Shown piece by piece: positions 17,072 through 26,359 of a stretch of 64,000 nt of DNA. The notes under the pieces are model-generated. The model made no database searches and had not been told where the DNA came from. It worked only from the letters and a program-made list of their open reading frames with translations. The DNA is taken from assembly GCA_003559215.1 (NCBI GenBank), contig PWMF01000217.1:62001-126000 (forward strand), given 5' to 3'. How positions within the stretch are numbered: position 1 is the first letter of the stretch; each line of letters begins with the position of its first letter. The DNA comes from Natrialbaceae archaeon (GTDB lineage: Archaea; Halobacteriota; Halobacteria; Halobacteriales; Natrialbaceae). The translations under genes and the position numbers were made by a program.

Positions 17072-18904
17072 TCAGTTCAACAGCTGCGGCCCGAACAGCA
17101 TCAACACGAAGCTGGCGAGCATCGCCAACCCGACCGTCGTCGTAACCATCCTGACCATCCCGCGGGTGGCGTCGATCGGCAGCCGCGAGACGACCGCCTC
17201 CGTGCTGGTTCGGAGGATGTGACCGCCGTCGAGCGGGAACGCCGGGATGCAGTTGAAAAAGCCCAGCTGAACGTTGATCCAGCCCGTCCAGAACAGCAGG
17301 TTGGCGATGACAAAGACCGTCCAGTCGCCGAGTATCGAGAGCGAGCCCTCGACCTGGTAGAAGTTCTCGACCCCGCCAGTAAAGCCCGCGAAGTTGAACG
17401 GCAGGACGTCGAGAAAGCCCGCCAGCGGGAGGAACAGCGCGAAGCCGATCTTCCCGAGGAACGAGTCCACGAGCGGACTGACCTGGTCGTCGCCGTCGCC
17501 GCCGAGGACGGTGAGGTACGCCTCGGCGGGGTAGTGTTGGACGCCGAGTGCCTCAGCCGAGATTCCGGAGACGCCCTCGATCGGCTGGTAGCCCGCGGTT
17601 CCGCCGCCGGTGACCTGGCTTCGATCGCCGAGGGTGATCTCGTACTCGACGCGCTCGCCGTCGAGGTAGCCGGCGATCGTGACCTCGTCGTCGGGATCAG
17701 TCTCGCCGAGTCGGTCCTGGAGCACCGACGCGGAGTGGGTGCGCTCGCCGTCGAGTTCGGTGATAACCATCTGCTCCCCTGCGGGGGCGCCGGCGTCGGC
17801 GAGCGGTCCGTCCTCGACGAGCGTGACGGCCGCACCGATTGGGACCTCCCGCTGGTCGGTGTCGCCGTCCTCGCCGACGGTTAGCGTAACTATCTCGTCG
17901 TCGCCGGCTGCCTCGAGCAGTTCGTCCTCGGTCGCAACCGGTTCGCCGTCGACCGCGAACACCGACTCGCCGGTGTCGACGCCGGCCGGGTTCCCGTCGA
18001 TGGCCGCGGTCACGACCAGCGACCGCTGGACGGTCACGGTCTCCTCCTCGTTGCGCTCGAGTTCGACGGTCTCGCCGTCGGCGGTCTCGAGCAGTTCGAG
18101 GAAGTGATCGTTGTCCTCGATCTCCTCGCCGTTTATCGCGGTGATGCGGTCGTTGGGCTCGAGGCCGGCGTCGGCGGCGGGCGAGCCGGGGGCGACCCCG
18201 CCGACGGCGGCGCCGGGGGCGACCGCGATCGAGCCGACGACGGGGCCGAAAAGCAGGGCGAACGCGACGATCGTGATCGCGAAGTTGTTGGTGACGCCGG
18301 CGGCGAACATCCGGGTCTGGGCTCCGCGATCGGCCTTCTTGCTGCTCTCCTGGTCGGGTTCGACGAAGGCGCCGATCGGGAGGATCGCGAGCATCGCGAC
18401 CCCCATCGACTCGATGTCGATGTCCTCGACGCGACAGAGCAGCCCGTGGCCGCCCTCGTGGACGACCAGGCCGACGAGCAGTCCGAAGACGATCCCTGGC
18501 GTCGCGGAGAGAGGGAGAAAGTCGTTGACGCCGGGGATGATCAGGACGTTCCGTGGCTGCTGGACCGACGACGTCGGCTGGGGTGCCGATAGCGCGGCGA
18601 TCGCCGCGAACAGCAGGAAGCCGAACATCGCGACCATGACGACGAGCGCGATGCCGATTCCCACGTTGGCCCACGCTCGCCAGAACCGCTTCGGTCCGGA
18701 AAGCCAGTCCAGAAACTCCCGGCCGCGTTTGGTGTGAAACGTCGTGATCGGGCCCTGGGTCCCGACGTAGCTGGGCAACAGTCCGGCGTTGCGAAGCGAG
18801 AGGATCAGGAACCAGTAGGCGAGGAGACCGACGAGCACCCACGTCAGCGTCGTCGAACCGAAAAGTTCCGGCATCGAGACGAAAGCGGGAGAGCCGTGTT
18901 GCAT
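17072..18904 (-). CDS. Site-2-protease-type M50 metalloprotease with PDZ region
   Basis: 610-residue intramembrane protease. The HEGGH zinc motif lies in a hydrophobic helix near residue 158, and the second active-site segment NCIPAFPLDGGH lies near residue 560. Between them is a large soluble insert (residues about 235-440) with PDZ-like sequence (APGSPAADAGLEPNDRITAINGEEI and a second similar unit). About six membrane helices. S2Ps cleave membrane-bound regulators; the substrate is unknown. Met11 (MPELFG, 18874) is an alternative start. It follows lysS-pyrH on the same strand after 74 bases. Confidence 0.93.
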   Translation of the reverse strand: MQHGSPAFVSMPELFGSTTLTWVLVGLLAYWFLILSLRNAGLLPSYVGTQGPITTFHTKRGREFLDWLSGPKRFWRAWANVGIGIALVVMVAMFGFLLFAAIAALSAPQPTSSVQQPRNVLIIPGVNDFLPLSATPGIVFGLLVGLVVHEGGHGLLCRVEDIDIESMGVAMLAILPIGAFVEPDQESSKKADRGAQTRMFAAGVTNNFAITIVAFALLFGPVVGSIAVAPGAAVGGVAPGSPAADAGLEPNDRITAINGEEIEDNDHFLELLETADGETVELERNEEETVTVQRSLVVTAAIDGNPAGVDTGESVFAVDGEPVATEDELLEAAGDDEIVTLTVGEDGDTDQREVPIGAAVTLVEDGPLADAGAPAGEQMVITELDGERTHSASVLQDRLGETDPDDEVTIAGYLDGERVEYEITLGDRSQVTGGGTAGYQPIEGVSGISAEALGVQHYPAEAYLTVLGGDGDDQVSPLVDSFLGKIGFALFLPLAGFLDVLPFNFAGFTGGVENFYQVEGSLSILGDWTVFVIANLLFWTGWINVQLGFFNCIPAFPLDGGHILRTSTEAVVSRLPIDATRGMVRMVTTTVGLAMLASFVLMLFGPQLLN

Positions 18905-18978
18905 CTACCGTAGTTCGGGGTGGGGCTCTCAAATGGTTTGTGTTGGCCGGAGCCCGTCGGGCGACAGTAGAGAACCTG

Positions 18979-20676
18979 TTAGCGTTCCCGACGGAGTCGC
19001 GCGACGACGAACTCCCGGTCGACCTTTCCGAGGAACGGGCCGAGCTTCGGCCCCTGCTCCTCGTCGAAGAAGAGCCGGTAGCCGGCGCCGAAGAAGTCGC
19101 CGACGTCGACGTCGTGGCGCTTCGCGGTCTCGTAGATCTCGCCCTGGATCTCGTCGGGTTCGTGACCCTCCGCGACGAAGTCGGCGAGCTCCTCGAGGGC
19201 CTCCTCGGTCGCCGCATCGAAAGCGTGGTCGGGAATCTCGCTGCGCTTGAGTTCGTAGTCGAACTCGTTGCCGGTCCGACGGGCCCAGTTGCGCGCCTGC
19301 TCGACGCGCTCGAGGGCGCCCTCGACTGCCCACTCGGGAGCGTCCTCGGGGATGTGGCCCTCCTTGCGGGCGACCTCCTCTCGCAGGTCGGGATCGTCGA
19401 ACATCCCCAGCACCGCGGCGAAGGTGTAGGGAAGCCGAATCCTCTCCTCGCCGGGCTCTTCTACGACGAGTGGGTACACCCGCTCTGCGAACGCCTGCTC
19501 GTCCTCGCTGGCCTCGACCTCGCCGAAGTAGGTCGCCTCGAAGCGGTCGAACTCGTCGACAAGCTGGTCGAGCCGTTCGATGCTGAAGTCCCGCGCCTTC
19601 GAGGGGTCCTTCGCGAAGAAATAGCGAAGCACCTCGGGCTCGAGCAGTTCGAGCACGTCCGAGACGAGGATGACGTTCCCCTCGGAAGAGGAGAACGGTT
19701 CGCCCTCGAGTGTGAACCACTCGTAGACCATCGGCACCGGGGGTTCGATCTCGAGGACGTTTCGCGCGACGTCCTGGCCGCTGGGCCACGATCCCTCGGC
19801 GTGGTCCTTGCCGAAGGGTTCGAAGTCGACCCCGAGCGCCTGCCACTGGCCGGGCCACTCGAAGCGCCAGGGCATCTTCCCCTCGCGGATGGTGGCGGTT
19901 CCCTCGTGGCCGCAGCCGTCGATAGTCTGATCGCCGGCGTCCATGTCGGTACAGCGGTAGTCGACGGTCGCGGGGTCGCTCCCTACGTCGACGCCGGTCA
20001 CGGTTTCGGTGATCTTTCCACACTCCTCGCAGATCGGGTTGAACGGGACGTAGTCCTCGTCGACCTTGTCCTGGTACTGCGAGAGGACCTCGCGGGCGCG
20101 GTCCTGGTTGGCCAGGACGTGTCGCGTCACGTCGTCGAACTCGCCGTCGGTGTAGAGCTCGGTCGTCGATACCATCTCGATCGGGACGTCGACGGCGTCC
20201 GCGCTGTCCTGAATGATCTGCGAGAAGTGTGCGCCGTAGGAGTCACAGCAGCCGAACGGGTCCGGAATGTCGGTGTAGGGGGAGCCGAGGTTCCGGCCGA
20301 GCGCGCCCGCGTCGACCTCGCCCAGATCGACGAGGTTCCCCTCGAGGTCACAGAGGGTCCGGGGCAGCTTCCGAAGTGGGTCGCGGTCGTCGGCAGTAAA
20401 CACCTGTTGGACCTCGTGGCCGCGCTCGCGGAGCACTTCAGCGACGTAGTAGCCACGCATAACCTCGTTGACGTTACCCAGGTGCGGGACGCCGGAGGGG
20501 GAGATGCCGCCCTTGATCACGATCGGCTCGTCGGGATCCCGCCGTTCGACGCGATCCGCGACCGCGTCGGCCCAGAAGACGTGGCGAGCATCGTCGCCGT
20601 CCTCGCGCTGGAGAGTGTAGGGGCTCTCGGCGTCCGGTTCGTCGACGTCGGTCGTCTCGTCTTCGTTCGCGCTCAT
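18979..20676 (-). CDS. lysS: Class I lysyl-tRNA synthetase
   Basis: 565-residue enzyme that charges tRNA-Lys with lysine. It is the archaeal class I form: the HIGH-equivalent PHLGN follows KGGISPSG near residue 60, and the KMSKS-equivalent SSSEGN is near residue 308. Cys pairs in ICEECGK and the following CGH segment suggest a structural zinc site. Its ATG overlaps the TGA of pyrH by four bases (20673-20676), so the two are translationally coupled. Length and domains are normal. Confidence 0.97.
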   Translation of the reverse strand: MSANEDETTDVDEPDAESPYTLQREDGDDARHVFWADAVADRVERRDPDEPIVIKGGISPSGVPHLGNVNEVMRGYYVAEVLRERGHEVQQVFTADDRDPLRKLPRTLCDLEGNLVDLGEVDAGALGRNLGSPYTDIPDPFGCCDSYGAHFSQIIQDSADAVDVPIEMVSTTELYTDGEFDDVTRHVLANQDRAREVLSQYQDKVDEDYVPFNPICEECGKITETVTGVDVGSDPATVDYRCTDMDAGDQTIDGCGHEGTATIREGKMPWRFEWPGQWQALGVDFEPFGKDHAEGSWPSGQDVARNVLEIEPPVPMVYEWFTLEGEPFSSSEGNVILVSDVLELLEPEVLRYFFAKDPSKARDFSIERLDQLVDEFDRFEATYFGEVEASEDEQAFAERVYPLVVEEPGEERIRLPYTFAAVLGMFDDPDLREEVARKEGHIPEDAPEWAVEGALERVEQARNWARRTGNEFDYELKRSEIPDHAFDAATEEALEELADFVAEGHEPDEIQGEIYETAKRHDVDVGDFFGAGYRLFFDEEQGPKLGPFLGKVDREFVVARLRRER

Positions 20677-21398
20677 CGGTCGTTGCTCGCCCAGTAGGTC
20701 GGCTCCTCGCCGACGCCGTCGGGAACGACGTCGGTTCCCTCGTGGTCGCCGTGGCGGACCGCGCGGGCGATGCGGTCGGGGTCGGTTCCGTCGAGGACGA
20801 TCGTTCGCATCCCCGAGCGCTCGATGATCTTCGCGGCGAGCAGGTCGACCGGCGCCGAGGCGCCGGCGTTCATCTCGAGGCCGGCGATGACGTCGACGAG
20901 CTCCGCCGCGGAGAGGGAGTCGTACTTCGTCGCGTCGTCGACCTCGTTGGGGTCGTCGCTGTAGACGCCGGGGACGCTCGTCGCGTAGACGAGCAGGTCG
21001 GCGTCGACGTACTCCGCGAGGGCGGCCCCGACGGCGTCGGTCGTCTGTGCGGGTGCGACCCCGCCCATCACCGAGATGTCGCCGCGCCGAAGCGCGTCAC
21101 CGGCTTCCTCGTAGTCCTCGGCCGGCGCGGTGACGGCGTCCTCGCCGAGCGCGGCGATGAGCAGGCGCGCGTTGAGCCGGGTGACGTCGATCCCCAGCTT
21201 GTCGAGCTCGATCTCGTTGGCCCCCAGTTCGCGGGCGGCGCCGATGTACTCGCGGGCGACGCCACCGCCCCCGACGACGGTCCCCACCCGGCAGCCGTCC
21301 GCGACCAGGTCCTCAATGACCGCGGCGTGTTCGGAAACCCGATCGGCCCCGGGCTCGGGGACGAGGACACTCCCGCCGATAGAAACGACCACTTTCAT
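20673..21398 (-). CDS. pyrH: Uridylate kinase (archaeal PyrH)
   Basis: 241-residue UMP kinase of the amino acid kinase fold; it converts UMP and ATP to UDP and ADP in pyrimidine nucleotide synthesis. It starts MKVVVSIGGSVLVPEP at 21398, then GGGGVAREYIGAARELG and the TDAVGAALAEYVDADLLVYAT core, all typical. An in-frame start at 21440 would add 14 residues not seen in the family. The stop overlaps the lysS start codon, so the order is pyrH-lysS-M50 protease. Confidence 0.95.
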   Translation of the reverse strand: MKVVVSIGGSVLVPEPGADRVSEHAAVIEDLVADGCRVGTVVGGGGVAREYIGAARELGANEIELDKLGIDVTRLNARLLIAALGEDAVTAPAEDYEEAGDALRRGDISVMGGVAPAQTTDAVGAALAEYVDADLLVYATSVPGVYSDDPNEVDDATKYDSLSAAELVDVIAGLEMNAGASAPVDLLAAKIIERSGMRTIVLDGTDPDRIARAVRHGDHEGTDVVPDGVGEEPTYWASNDR

Positions 21399-21500
21399 CC
21401 TAACGCGGTGTAGCGGGGTCGCTATCTTAAGGATTGCCAACTCCGCGGCACCTGTGACGGGGTCCCGTGGCGATCGGTCGATCGCACCGCGAGCCGTCGA

Positions 21501-22496
21501 TCAGTCCTCGAGCGGGAGGACCAGCGCCGAGCCGTCGCGCTCGAAGGCAGTTCCGAACGGGGCCGACAGCTCCCGCATCCGATCGCGGGACCACTGGGCT
21601 GCGTCGGGACTCGCCTCGTGGACCGCACAGTCGCGGATCTCGGTCGGATAGAGGCGAAGCTCGGTCGGCGTTTCCCCCTCCGAGACCGCGAGGACGAACA
21701 GGAAGCTCCGGTCGTTTCGCAGCCGCGAGTCGACCGCGTAGTCGTCGACGAAGTCGCCCGCGTCGTAGAGGATCGGCCGTCCCTCGTGGACCTCGATCCC
21801 CTGGAAAACGTGGGCGCTGTGGCCGTGGACGACGTCGACGCCCTCTTCGACCAGCCAGCGGCCGAACTCGCGGAACGACGCGGGGGGTTCCTCGACCATG
21901 TTCGGCCCCCAGTGCAGGGAAGCGACCAGCAGGTCCGGATCCGCCCCGCGAGCGCGCTCGAGCGCCTCGCGGACGCGCCGTCTCGTCTCCGGGCTCTCGC
22001 GGTCGATCTCGATCCAGGCGGTTCCCGGCGAGGCGTCGTCGGCCGCGTACTCGGGCGTGTTGTCGGTGAGACCGACGACCGCGACCGTGAGTCCGTCGAT
22101 CGGGACGACGGCAGGCTCGAGCGCCTCCTCGAGGGTTTCGCCTGCGCCCACTCGGCCGATTCCAGCCCCGTCTAGGTGCTTCAGGGTGTCCAGAAGCGCG
22201 ACCTCCTCGTAGTCGAGCACGTGGTTGTTCGCCAGCGCGCAGACGTCGACGCCGGCTCGCTCGAGGGCGGGCACGGCCCAGTCGGGATCCGCGCGGAAGT
22301 GAAACGGGCGGTGCGTGCGCCGCCACTTCGTCCCACGTTTCGAGAGGACGCACTCGAGGTTGATCACCAGCCCGTCGAGCCCGTGAAGGCGCTCGAGGAG
22401 GTTCCCCCACACCGCGTCGACGGGGCGGCGCCGCTGACGGCCGTCGACGACCCGGCCGAGCATGACGTCGCCGGTGAAGCCGATTCGACTGGCCAT
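21501..22496 (-). CDS. CapA-family metallophosphatase-like protein
   Basis: 331-residue protein of the CapA/PgsA type (calcineurin-like fold). Seen: FTGDVMLGR at the N-terminus, NLECVLS near residue 55, ANNHVLDY near residue 90, SLHWGPNM near residue 200 and HGHSAHVFQGIEV near residue 238, which together supply the metal ligands. In bacteria CapA helps make poly-gamma-glutamate, but haloarchaeal relatives have no proven substrate. No signal peptide, so cytoplasmic. The start at 22496 (MASRIGFTG) is preferred over one nine codons upstream. Confidence 0.88.
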   Translation of the reverse strand: MASRIGFTGDVMLGRVVDGRQRRRPVDAVWGNLLERLHGLDGLVINLECVLSKRGTKWRRTHRPFHFRADPDWAVPALERAGVDVCALANNHVLDYEEVALLDTLKHLDGAGIGRVGAGETLEEALEPAVVPIDGLTVAVVGLTDNTPEYAADDASPGTAWIEIDRESPETRRRVREALERARGADPDLLVASLHWGPNMVEEPPASFREFGRWLVEEGVDVVHGHSAHVFQGIEVHEGRPILYDAGDFVDDYAVDSRLRNDRSFLFVLAVSEGETPTELRLYPTEIRDCAVHEASPDAAQWSRDRMRELSAPFGTAFERDGSALVLPLED

Positions 22497-22574
22497 ACCC
22501 GCGGCTACGCGTCGCGGGATCAAAGACCGCTCCCCGTCGACAGCTACAAACCTGAACCGAACAAATCCCCCGAC

Positions 22575-23396
22575 ATGTACGTACTCGGCTGTCTGAACCG
22601 CGGTACGAGCGAGGAGCGACTCGAGCGCGTCGTCGATCGGGTCGTCGATCGACTCTCCCGCGAGGGACGCGTCGGCGTCGTCCGGTACGACGCGACGATC
22701 GCCGACGGCACCCAGGAGTCACTGACGGTCGGCGGCGACGTCACCTACGCGCTCGGCGCCGACGGCGACTGGACCGCATCGGGGACGGGAATGTCGGTCG
22801 CGGACGCCCTGTCGGCGCTCTCGACCGACTGCGAGTACGCCGTCGTCGTCGGCGTTCCTCGACTCCGATACCCGACGCTCGCCGTCGGAGACTCGACCGA
22901 CGACGTCGAGAACGTCCTCGCGACCGTCTCCGGCCCCGGCGACCTCGAGGAGGACGCCCTCGTCGAGGCCCTCGAGGCCGAAGAGCCCTACGAGACCCTC
23001 GAGTCGCTCGTCGCGCGGGTCAAGCGTTCTCCGCGAGCCGACCGCGCGGGAGCCATCGCGACGTTTACCGGGCGGGTGCGCGCGAAGGACGATGCGGACG
23101 ATGCACGAACCGAGTACCTCGAGTTCGAGAAGTACGAGGGCGTCGCCGAGAAGCGAATGGCCGCCCTCGAGACGGACCTCGAGTCCAGAGAGGGCGTGTT
23201 GGACGTCGAACTCTACCACCGAACCGGCGTCGTCGCCGACGGCGAGGACATCGTCTTCGTCGTCGTCCTCGCGGGCCACCGAGGGGAGGCGTTCCGAACG
23301 GTCGAGGACGGGATCAATCGACTCAAGGACGAGGTACCGCTGTTCAAGAAGGAAGTCACCGTCGAGGACGAGTTCTGGGTTCACGAGCAGTCTTAG
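22575..23396 (+). CDS. moaE: Molybdopterin synthase catalytic subunit MoaE with N-terminal extension
   Basis: 273 residues, about twice a normal MoaE. The C-terminal MoaE domain (residues about 140-270) has AGAIATFTGRVR, YLEFEKYEGVAEKRM and KKEVTVEDEFWVHE; it transfers sulfur from MoaD-type carriers to precursor Z in molybdenum cofactor synthesis. The N-terminal 120 residues (start MYVLGCLNRG) look like a degenerate MobB-type domain without an intact P-loop; that reading is inference. In haloarchaea SAMP1-type proteins serve as the sulfur carrier. Divergent from the CapA gene. Confidence 0.88.
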   Translation: MYVLGCLNRGTSEERLERVVDRVVDRLSREGRVGVVRYDATIADGTQESLTVGGDVTYALGADGDWTASGTGMSVADALSALSTDCEYAVVVGVPRLRYPTLAVGDSTDDVENVLATVSGPGDLEEDALVEALEAEEPYETLESLVARVKRSPRADRAGAIATFTGRVRAKDDADDARTEYLEFEKYEGVAEKRMAALETDLESREGVLDVELYHRTGVVADGEDIVFVVVLAGHRGEAFRTVEDGINRLKDEVPLFKKEVTVEDEFWVHEQS

Positions 23397-23697
23397 CCTC
23401 CGATCCGGCGGATTCTCGAATTCGTGGCTCGGAAACAGGGACGTTCGGGAGCCTGCCATAGCAAGGAGAAAGTGGTGGTGTCGTTGAGCGGCATGACACT
23501 GCAACCTCTGCTGAAACAGTCTATTAAATTGTTATTTCGTATAATACTATGATTCTGAAGAGAATAATATGTTAGGTGGGTCTATAAAACATCTAGGGCC
23601 GTCTCGTTCCGTCGTGAAACGTCTCGAGGGGGGCAATAATGTACCTATTATTCGACTGTGCGCTAAATGCAACCAAAATCTCGCTAATCGTCCTTAC

Positions 23698-23704
23698 TTT
23701 ATAA
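23698..23704 (+). promoter_or_regulatory. TATA box of the DUF7123 gene
   Basis: TTTATAA centred 27 bases before the ATG at 23728, supporting a leaderless start there. The 331-base gap 23397-23727 is markedly AT-rich, holds a further TATA-like stretch near 23580 and an AATAAT/ATTATT inverted repeat at 23635-23652, and shows no gene. Confidence 0.6.
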
Positions 23705-23727
23705 CATATACTGGCTGCAAGAGAGTG

Positions 23728-23973
23728 ATGTCGATGAGCACGACAGCCCAAACCTCCACGGAAAGCAAAGAACGGCGCCTGAAGAATTACCTGCGCGAAC
23801 AGGTCGAGGACGGCGAGCTGTACTTCAAGGGGAAGTTCATCTCCGACGACGTCGGCATGTCCCCGAAGGAAATCGGCGCGCTGATGGTCAAACTCTCGGA
23901 TTCGGACGGCGACCTCGAAGTCGAGAAGTGGTCGTACACGAGCGCGACAACCTGGCGAGTGCAATCCGCCTGA
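23728..23973 (+). CDS. DUF7123-like small protein (winged-helix type)
   Basis: 81-residue protein, MSMSTTAQTST then ERRLKNYLREQ, ELYFKGKFISDDVGMSPKEIGALM and a C-terminal EKWSYTSATTWRV strand. The pattern is helix, helix-turn-helix-like, beta wing, so DNA binding is possible. It matches a highly conserved haloarchaeal family that I recall as DUF7123; function unknown. The ATG at 23728 is supported by TATA spacing; ATG 23734 is two codons later. Confidence 0.88.
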   Translation: MSMSTTAQTSTESKERRLKNYLREQVEDGELYFKGKFISDDVGMSPKEIGALMVKLSDSDGDLEVEKWSYTSATTWRVQSA

Positions 23974-24151
23974 GCTGTCGTCCTCTCGACGAACCACACC
24001 CGAATCGCCCGCGCCGATGCGTCACGGACGCTACCCGGCGCGGGCATCCCCCCTGATCAACCGATTGCGGTCTCACCCGCGGCCGACTGACTGTCTCGGC
24101 ACGCGGGGTCACTCATTTCCCGAGAGTGATCGCCGTCGCTTAGGGAAGGCA

Positions 24152-24158
24152 ATTTATA
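24152..24158 (+). promoter_or_regulatory. TATA box of the M50 protease gene
   Basis: ATTTATA centred 27 bases before ATG 24182; the textbook spacing for a leaderless archaeal transcript. Confidence 0.65.
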
Positions 24159-24181
24159 CGAGCAACCGCTGACTTCGCACG

Positions 24182-25339
24182 ATGGACGACGTCGATTCGT
24201 CCGGCTACGGGGCGTCGGGTGACCGGAGCGCGCCCCCCAAAGGCGGACCGCCGCTCGAGCGCGTCGAGTCGGTGTTTGCGGTCTACGAAACCCGACGGGA
24301 GGACGAGCAGCTCGTCTACTACGGCGATCCGCTGGTCGCCCCCGAACCGCTGATGCAGGAGTTATGGCCGGTTTTTCGCGAGGAGGGGTACGACGTCGAG
24401 CTGACGCGGCGCCACGGCGAGTACGCCCTCGTCGCCGAACCCCGGTCTATCGGAATCGACGGGATTCCCTGGACGAACGTTCTTTTGCTACTCGCGACGG
24501 TCGTCTCGACGCTGTTCGCCGGATCGATGTGGTACCACATCGACCCGTTCGCGAATCCGCTAGCGATGTGGGAAGCCTGGCCGTTTATGGTCGCAATTCT
24601 GGGCGTTCTCGGCGTCCACGAGATGGGCCACTACGTGTTGAGTCGATACCACGGGGTCGAGGCCTCCCTGCCCTACTTCATCCCGGTGCCGACGTTGATC
24701 GGGACGATGGGCGCGGTGATCAAAATGAAGGGGCGGATGCCCGACCGAAAAGCGCTATTCGACATCGGCGTCGCCGGTCCCCTGGCGGGGCTGATCGCGA
24801 CGATCGTCGTCACGATCGTCGGACTCCATATGCCCCCCGTCACCGCGCCCGAGGACGTCGTCGCGGATCCGAACGCGATCCAGATCGAGCTCGGCTACCC
24901 GTTGTTGCTCGAGTGGCTCGCCGCCCTCTTCGATCAGCCGCTGTACCGGGACGATCCCGCCACGGCGGTCAATCCCGTCGTCATCGGCGGCTGGGTCGGG
25001 ATGTTCGTCACCTTTCTCAACCTCATCCCGGTCGGTCAGCTCGACGGCGGCCACATCCTCCGGGCGATGACCGGGAACCTCCAGGAGACGATCGCGGCGC
25101 TGGTTCCCGGCGCGCTGTTCGGACTCGCTGCGTACCTCTACTACGTGAGCGGCCACAGCGGCAACTCGGTGTTCATCTGGGTGTTCTGGGGGATCTTCAC
25201 CGCGGTGCTGGCCTCGGTCGGCCCGGCACGCCCGGTTCAGGAGGAACGGCTCGGGACCGGTCGATTCCTGCTCGGCGTCGTCACCTTCGGCCTCGGCCTG
25301 CTGTGTTTCATGCCGGTCCCGATCGCCGTTATCCAGTGA
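24182..25339 (+). CDS. M50-family site-2 metalloprotease
   Basis: 385-residue membrane protease. An N-terminal soluble domain (residues 1-95) is followed by about seven membrane helices. The zinc motif HEMGH is near residue 156 and the second site NLIPVGQLDGGH near residue 281. FIPVPTLIGTMGAVIKMKGRMPDRKALFDIGVAGPLAG-type sequence between them is typical of the EGY1/S2P group without PDZ domain. The substrate is unknown. The stop abuts the stop of the convergent thiL gene. Confidence 0.93.
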   Translation: MDDVDSSGYGASGDRSAPPKGGPPLERVESVFAVYETRREDEQLVYYGDPLVAPEPLMQELWPVFREEGYDVELTRRHGEYALVAEPRSIGIDGIPWTNVLLLLATVVSTLFAGSMWYHIDPFANPLAMWEAWPFMVAILGVLGVHEMGHYVLSRYHGVEASLPYFIPVPTLIGTMGAVIKMKGRMPDRKALFDIGVAGPLAGLIATIVVTIVGLHMPPVTAPEDVVADPNAIQIELGYPLLLEWLAALFDQPLYRDDPATAVNPVVIGGWVGMFVTFLNLIPVGQLDGGHILRAMTGNLQETIAALVPGALFGLAAYLYYVSGHSGNSVFIWVFWGIFTAVLASVGPARPVQEERLGTGRFLLGVVTFGLGLLCFMPVPIAVIQ

Positions 25340-26245
25340 TCAGTCCTCGCCGTGGGTGTAGCCTCGATCCGCGAGCGGCTCCCCGTCGAGGGTGATTCCT
25401 TCACCGCTTTCGAGAACGGTCCCGATCCTCGAGAGTGGAACGTCGACCGCGTCGCGAACGGCCTCGAGCGCCTCTTCGGAGATCGTCACAACCAGCTCGA
25501 AGTCCTCGCCGAACGTCGTCGCTCGCTCGAGGGCCTCCCGCTCGGTCCCCGTGACCGACCGAACGGCGTCGTCGATCGGAACCGCCTCGCCGTCAACCGC
25601 GAACCCGCAGCCGCTGGCCTCGGCGAGCTGGTGGAGCGACCGCGCCAGGCCGTCGCTCGAGTCCATCATCGCCGTCGCGTGCGGTGCGAGCGCCCGGCCG
25701 GCCGCGACCCGCGGCTCGAACCGGAACAGCCCGTTCGCGCGCTCGCGGGCGTCGGCGTCGTCCTCGCGTTCGCCTCGCCGAAACAGCTCGAGGGCGGCCG
25801 CGCTCCGCCCGAGGGTGCCGGTGACACAGACCGCGTCACCGGGTCGAGCGCCGCTTCGCGGGACAGGGTCGTCGCTCCGACCGATCGCGGTCGTCGCGAC
25901 GGTGAACTCGTCGTGACCGTCGAGGTCGCCGCCGACGTACTCGCCGTCGACGAGTTCGCAGACGTCCCGCGCCCCCCGAACGAACGCAAGCAGTTCGTCC
26001 GCGACGAACTCTGGAGCCGCGTAGGCGGCGACCGCAGCCGTCGCGTCGGCCCCCATCGCGGCGACGTCCGATAGCGAGGCGCCGACCGACCGCCAGCCGG
26101 CCGTGTAGCGGCTCGTCCCTGGCGGAAAGTCCGTCCGCTCGTGGAGCATGTCGGTCGTCACGACCAGTCCGTCGACGACGGCCGCGTCGTCGCCGACCGG
26201 CTCGAGTTCCCCCTCCAACAGCGCCAGTGCGGCGCGTTCGTCCAT
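25340..26245 (-). CDS. thiL: Thiamine-monophosphate kinase
   Basis: 301-residue ATP-dependent kinase that phosphorylates thiamine monophosphate to the diphosphate cofactor. Motifs: GDDAAVV at residues 18-24, TDMLHERTDF near residue 32, the SDVAAMGA metal-binding segment near residue 60, and MDSSDGLARSLHQLA near residue 193. The protein is a little shorter than bacterial ThiL (about 325). The gene is convergent with the M50 protease gene and divergent from rpS19e. Confidence 0.95.
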   Translation of the reverse strand: MDERAALALLEGELEPVGDDAAVVDGLVVTTDMLHERTDFPPGTSRYTAGWRSVGASLSDVAAMGADATAAVAAYAAPEFVADELLAFVRGARDVCELVDGEYVGGDLDGHDEFTVATTAIGRSDDPVPRSGARPGDAVCVTGTLGRSAAALELFRRGEREDDADARERANGLFRFEPRVAAGRALAPHATAMMDSSDGLARSLHQLAEASGCGFAVDGEAVPIDDAVRSVTGTEREALERATTFGEDFELVVTISEEALEAVRDAVDVPLSRIGTVLESGEGITLDGEPLADRGYTHGED

Positions 26246-26328
26246 ACCCGGCGTTTCGGGGCCAGAACGAAAAACGGTCCGGACCGCGAGGACGGTGCTC
26301 GGGGTCGAGCTCGGGAGACAACGATGGC

Positions 26329-26335
26329 CTTAAAT
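26329..26335 (+). promoter_or_regulatory. TATA-like box of the rpS19e operon
   Basis: CTTAAAT centred 28 bases before the ATG at 26360; consistent with a leaderless transcript for rpS19e and the genes after it. Confidence 0.5.
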
Positions 26336-26359
26336 GCCGCGGCAGGGAACCCAACGCCA

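Noticed and set aside
21501-22496. CapA-like gene as part of a capsule or poly-glutamate operon
   Set aside because: No PgsB/C or ligase genes are nearby; the gene stands alone.
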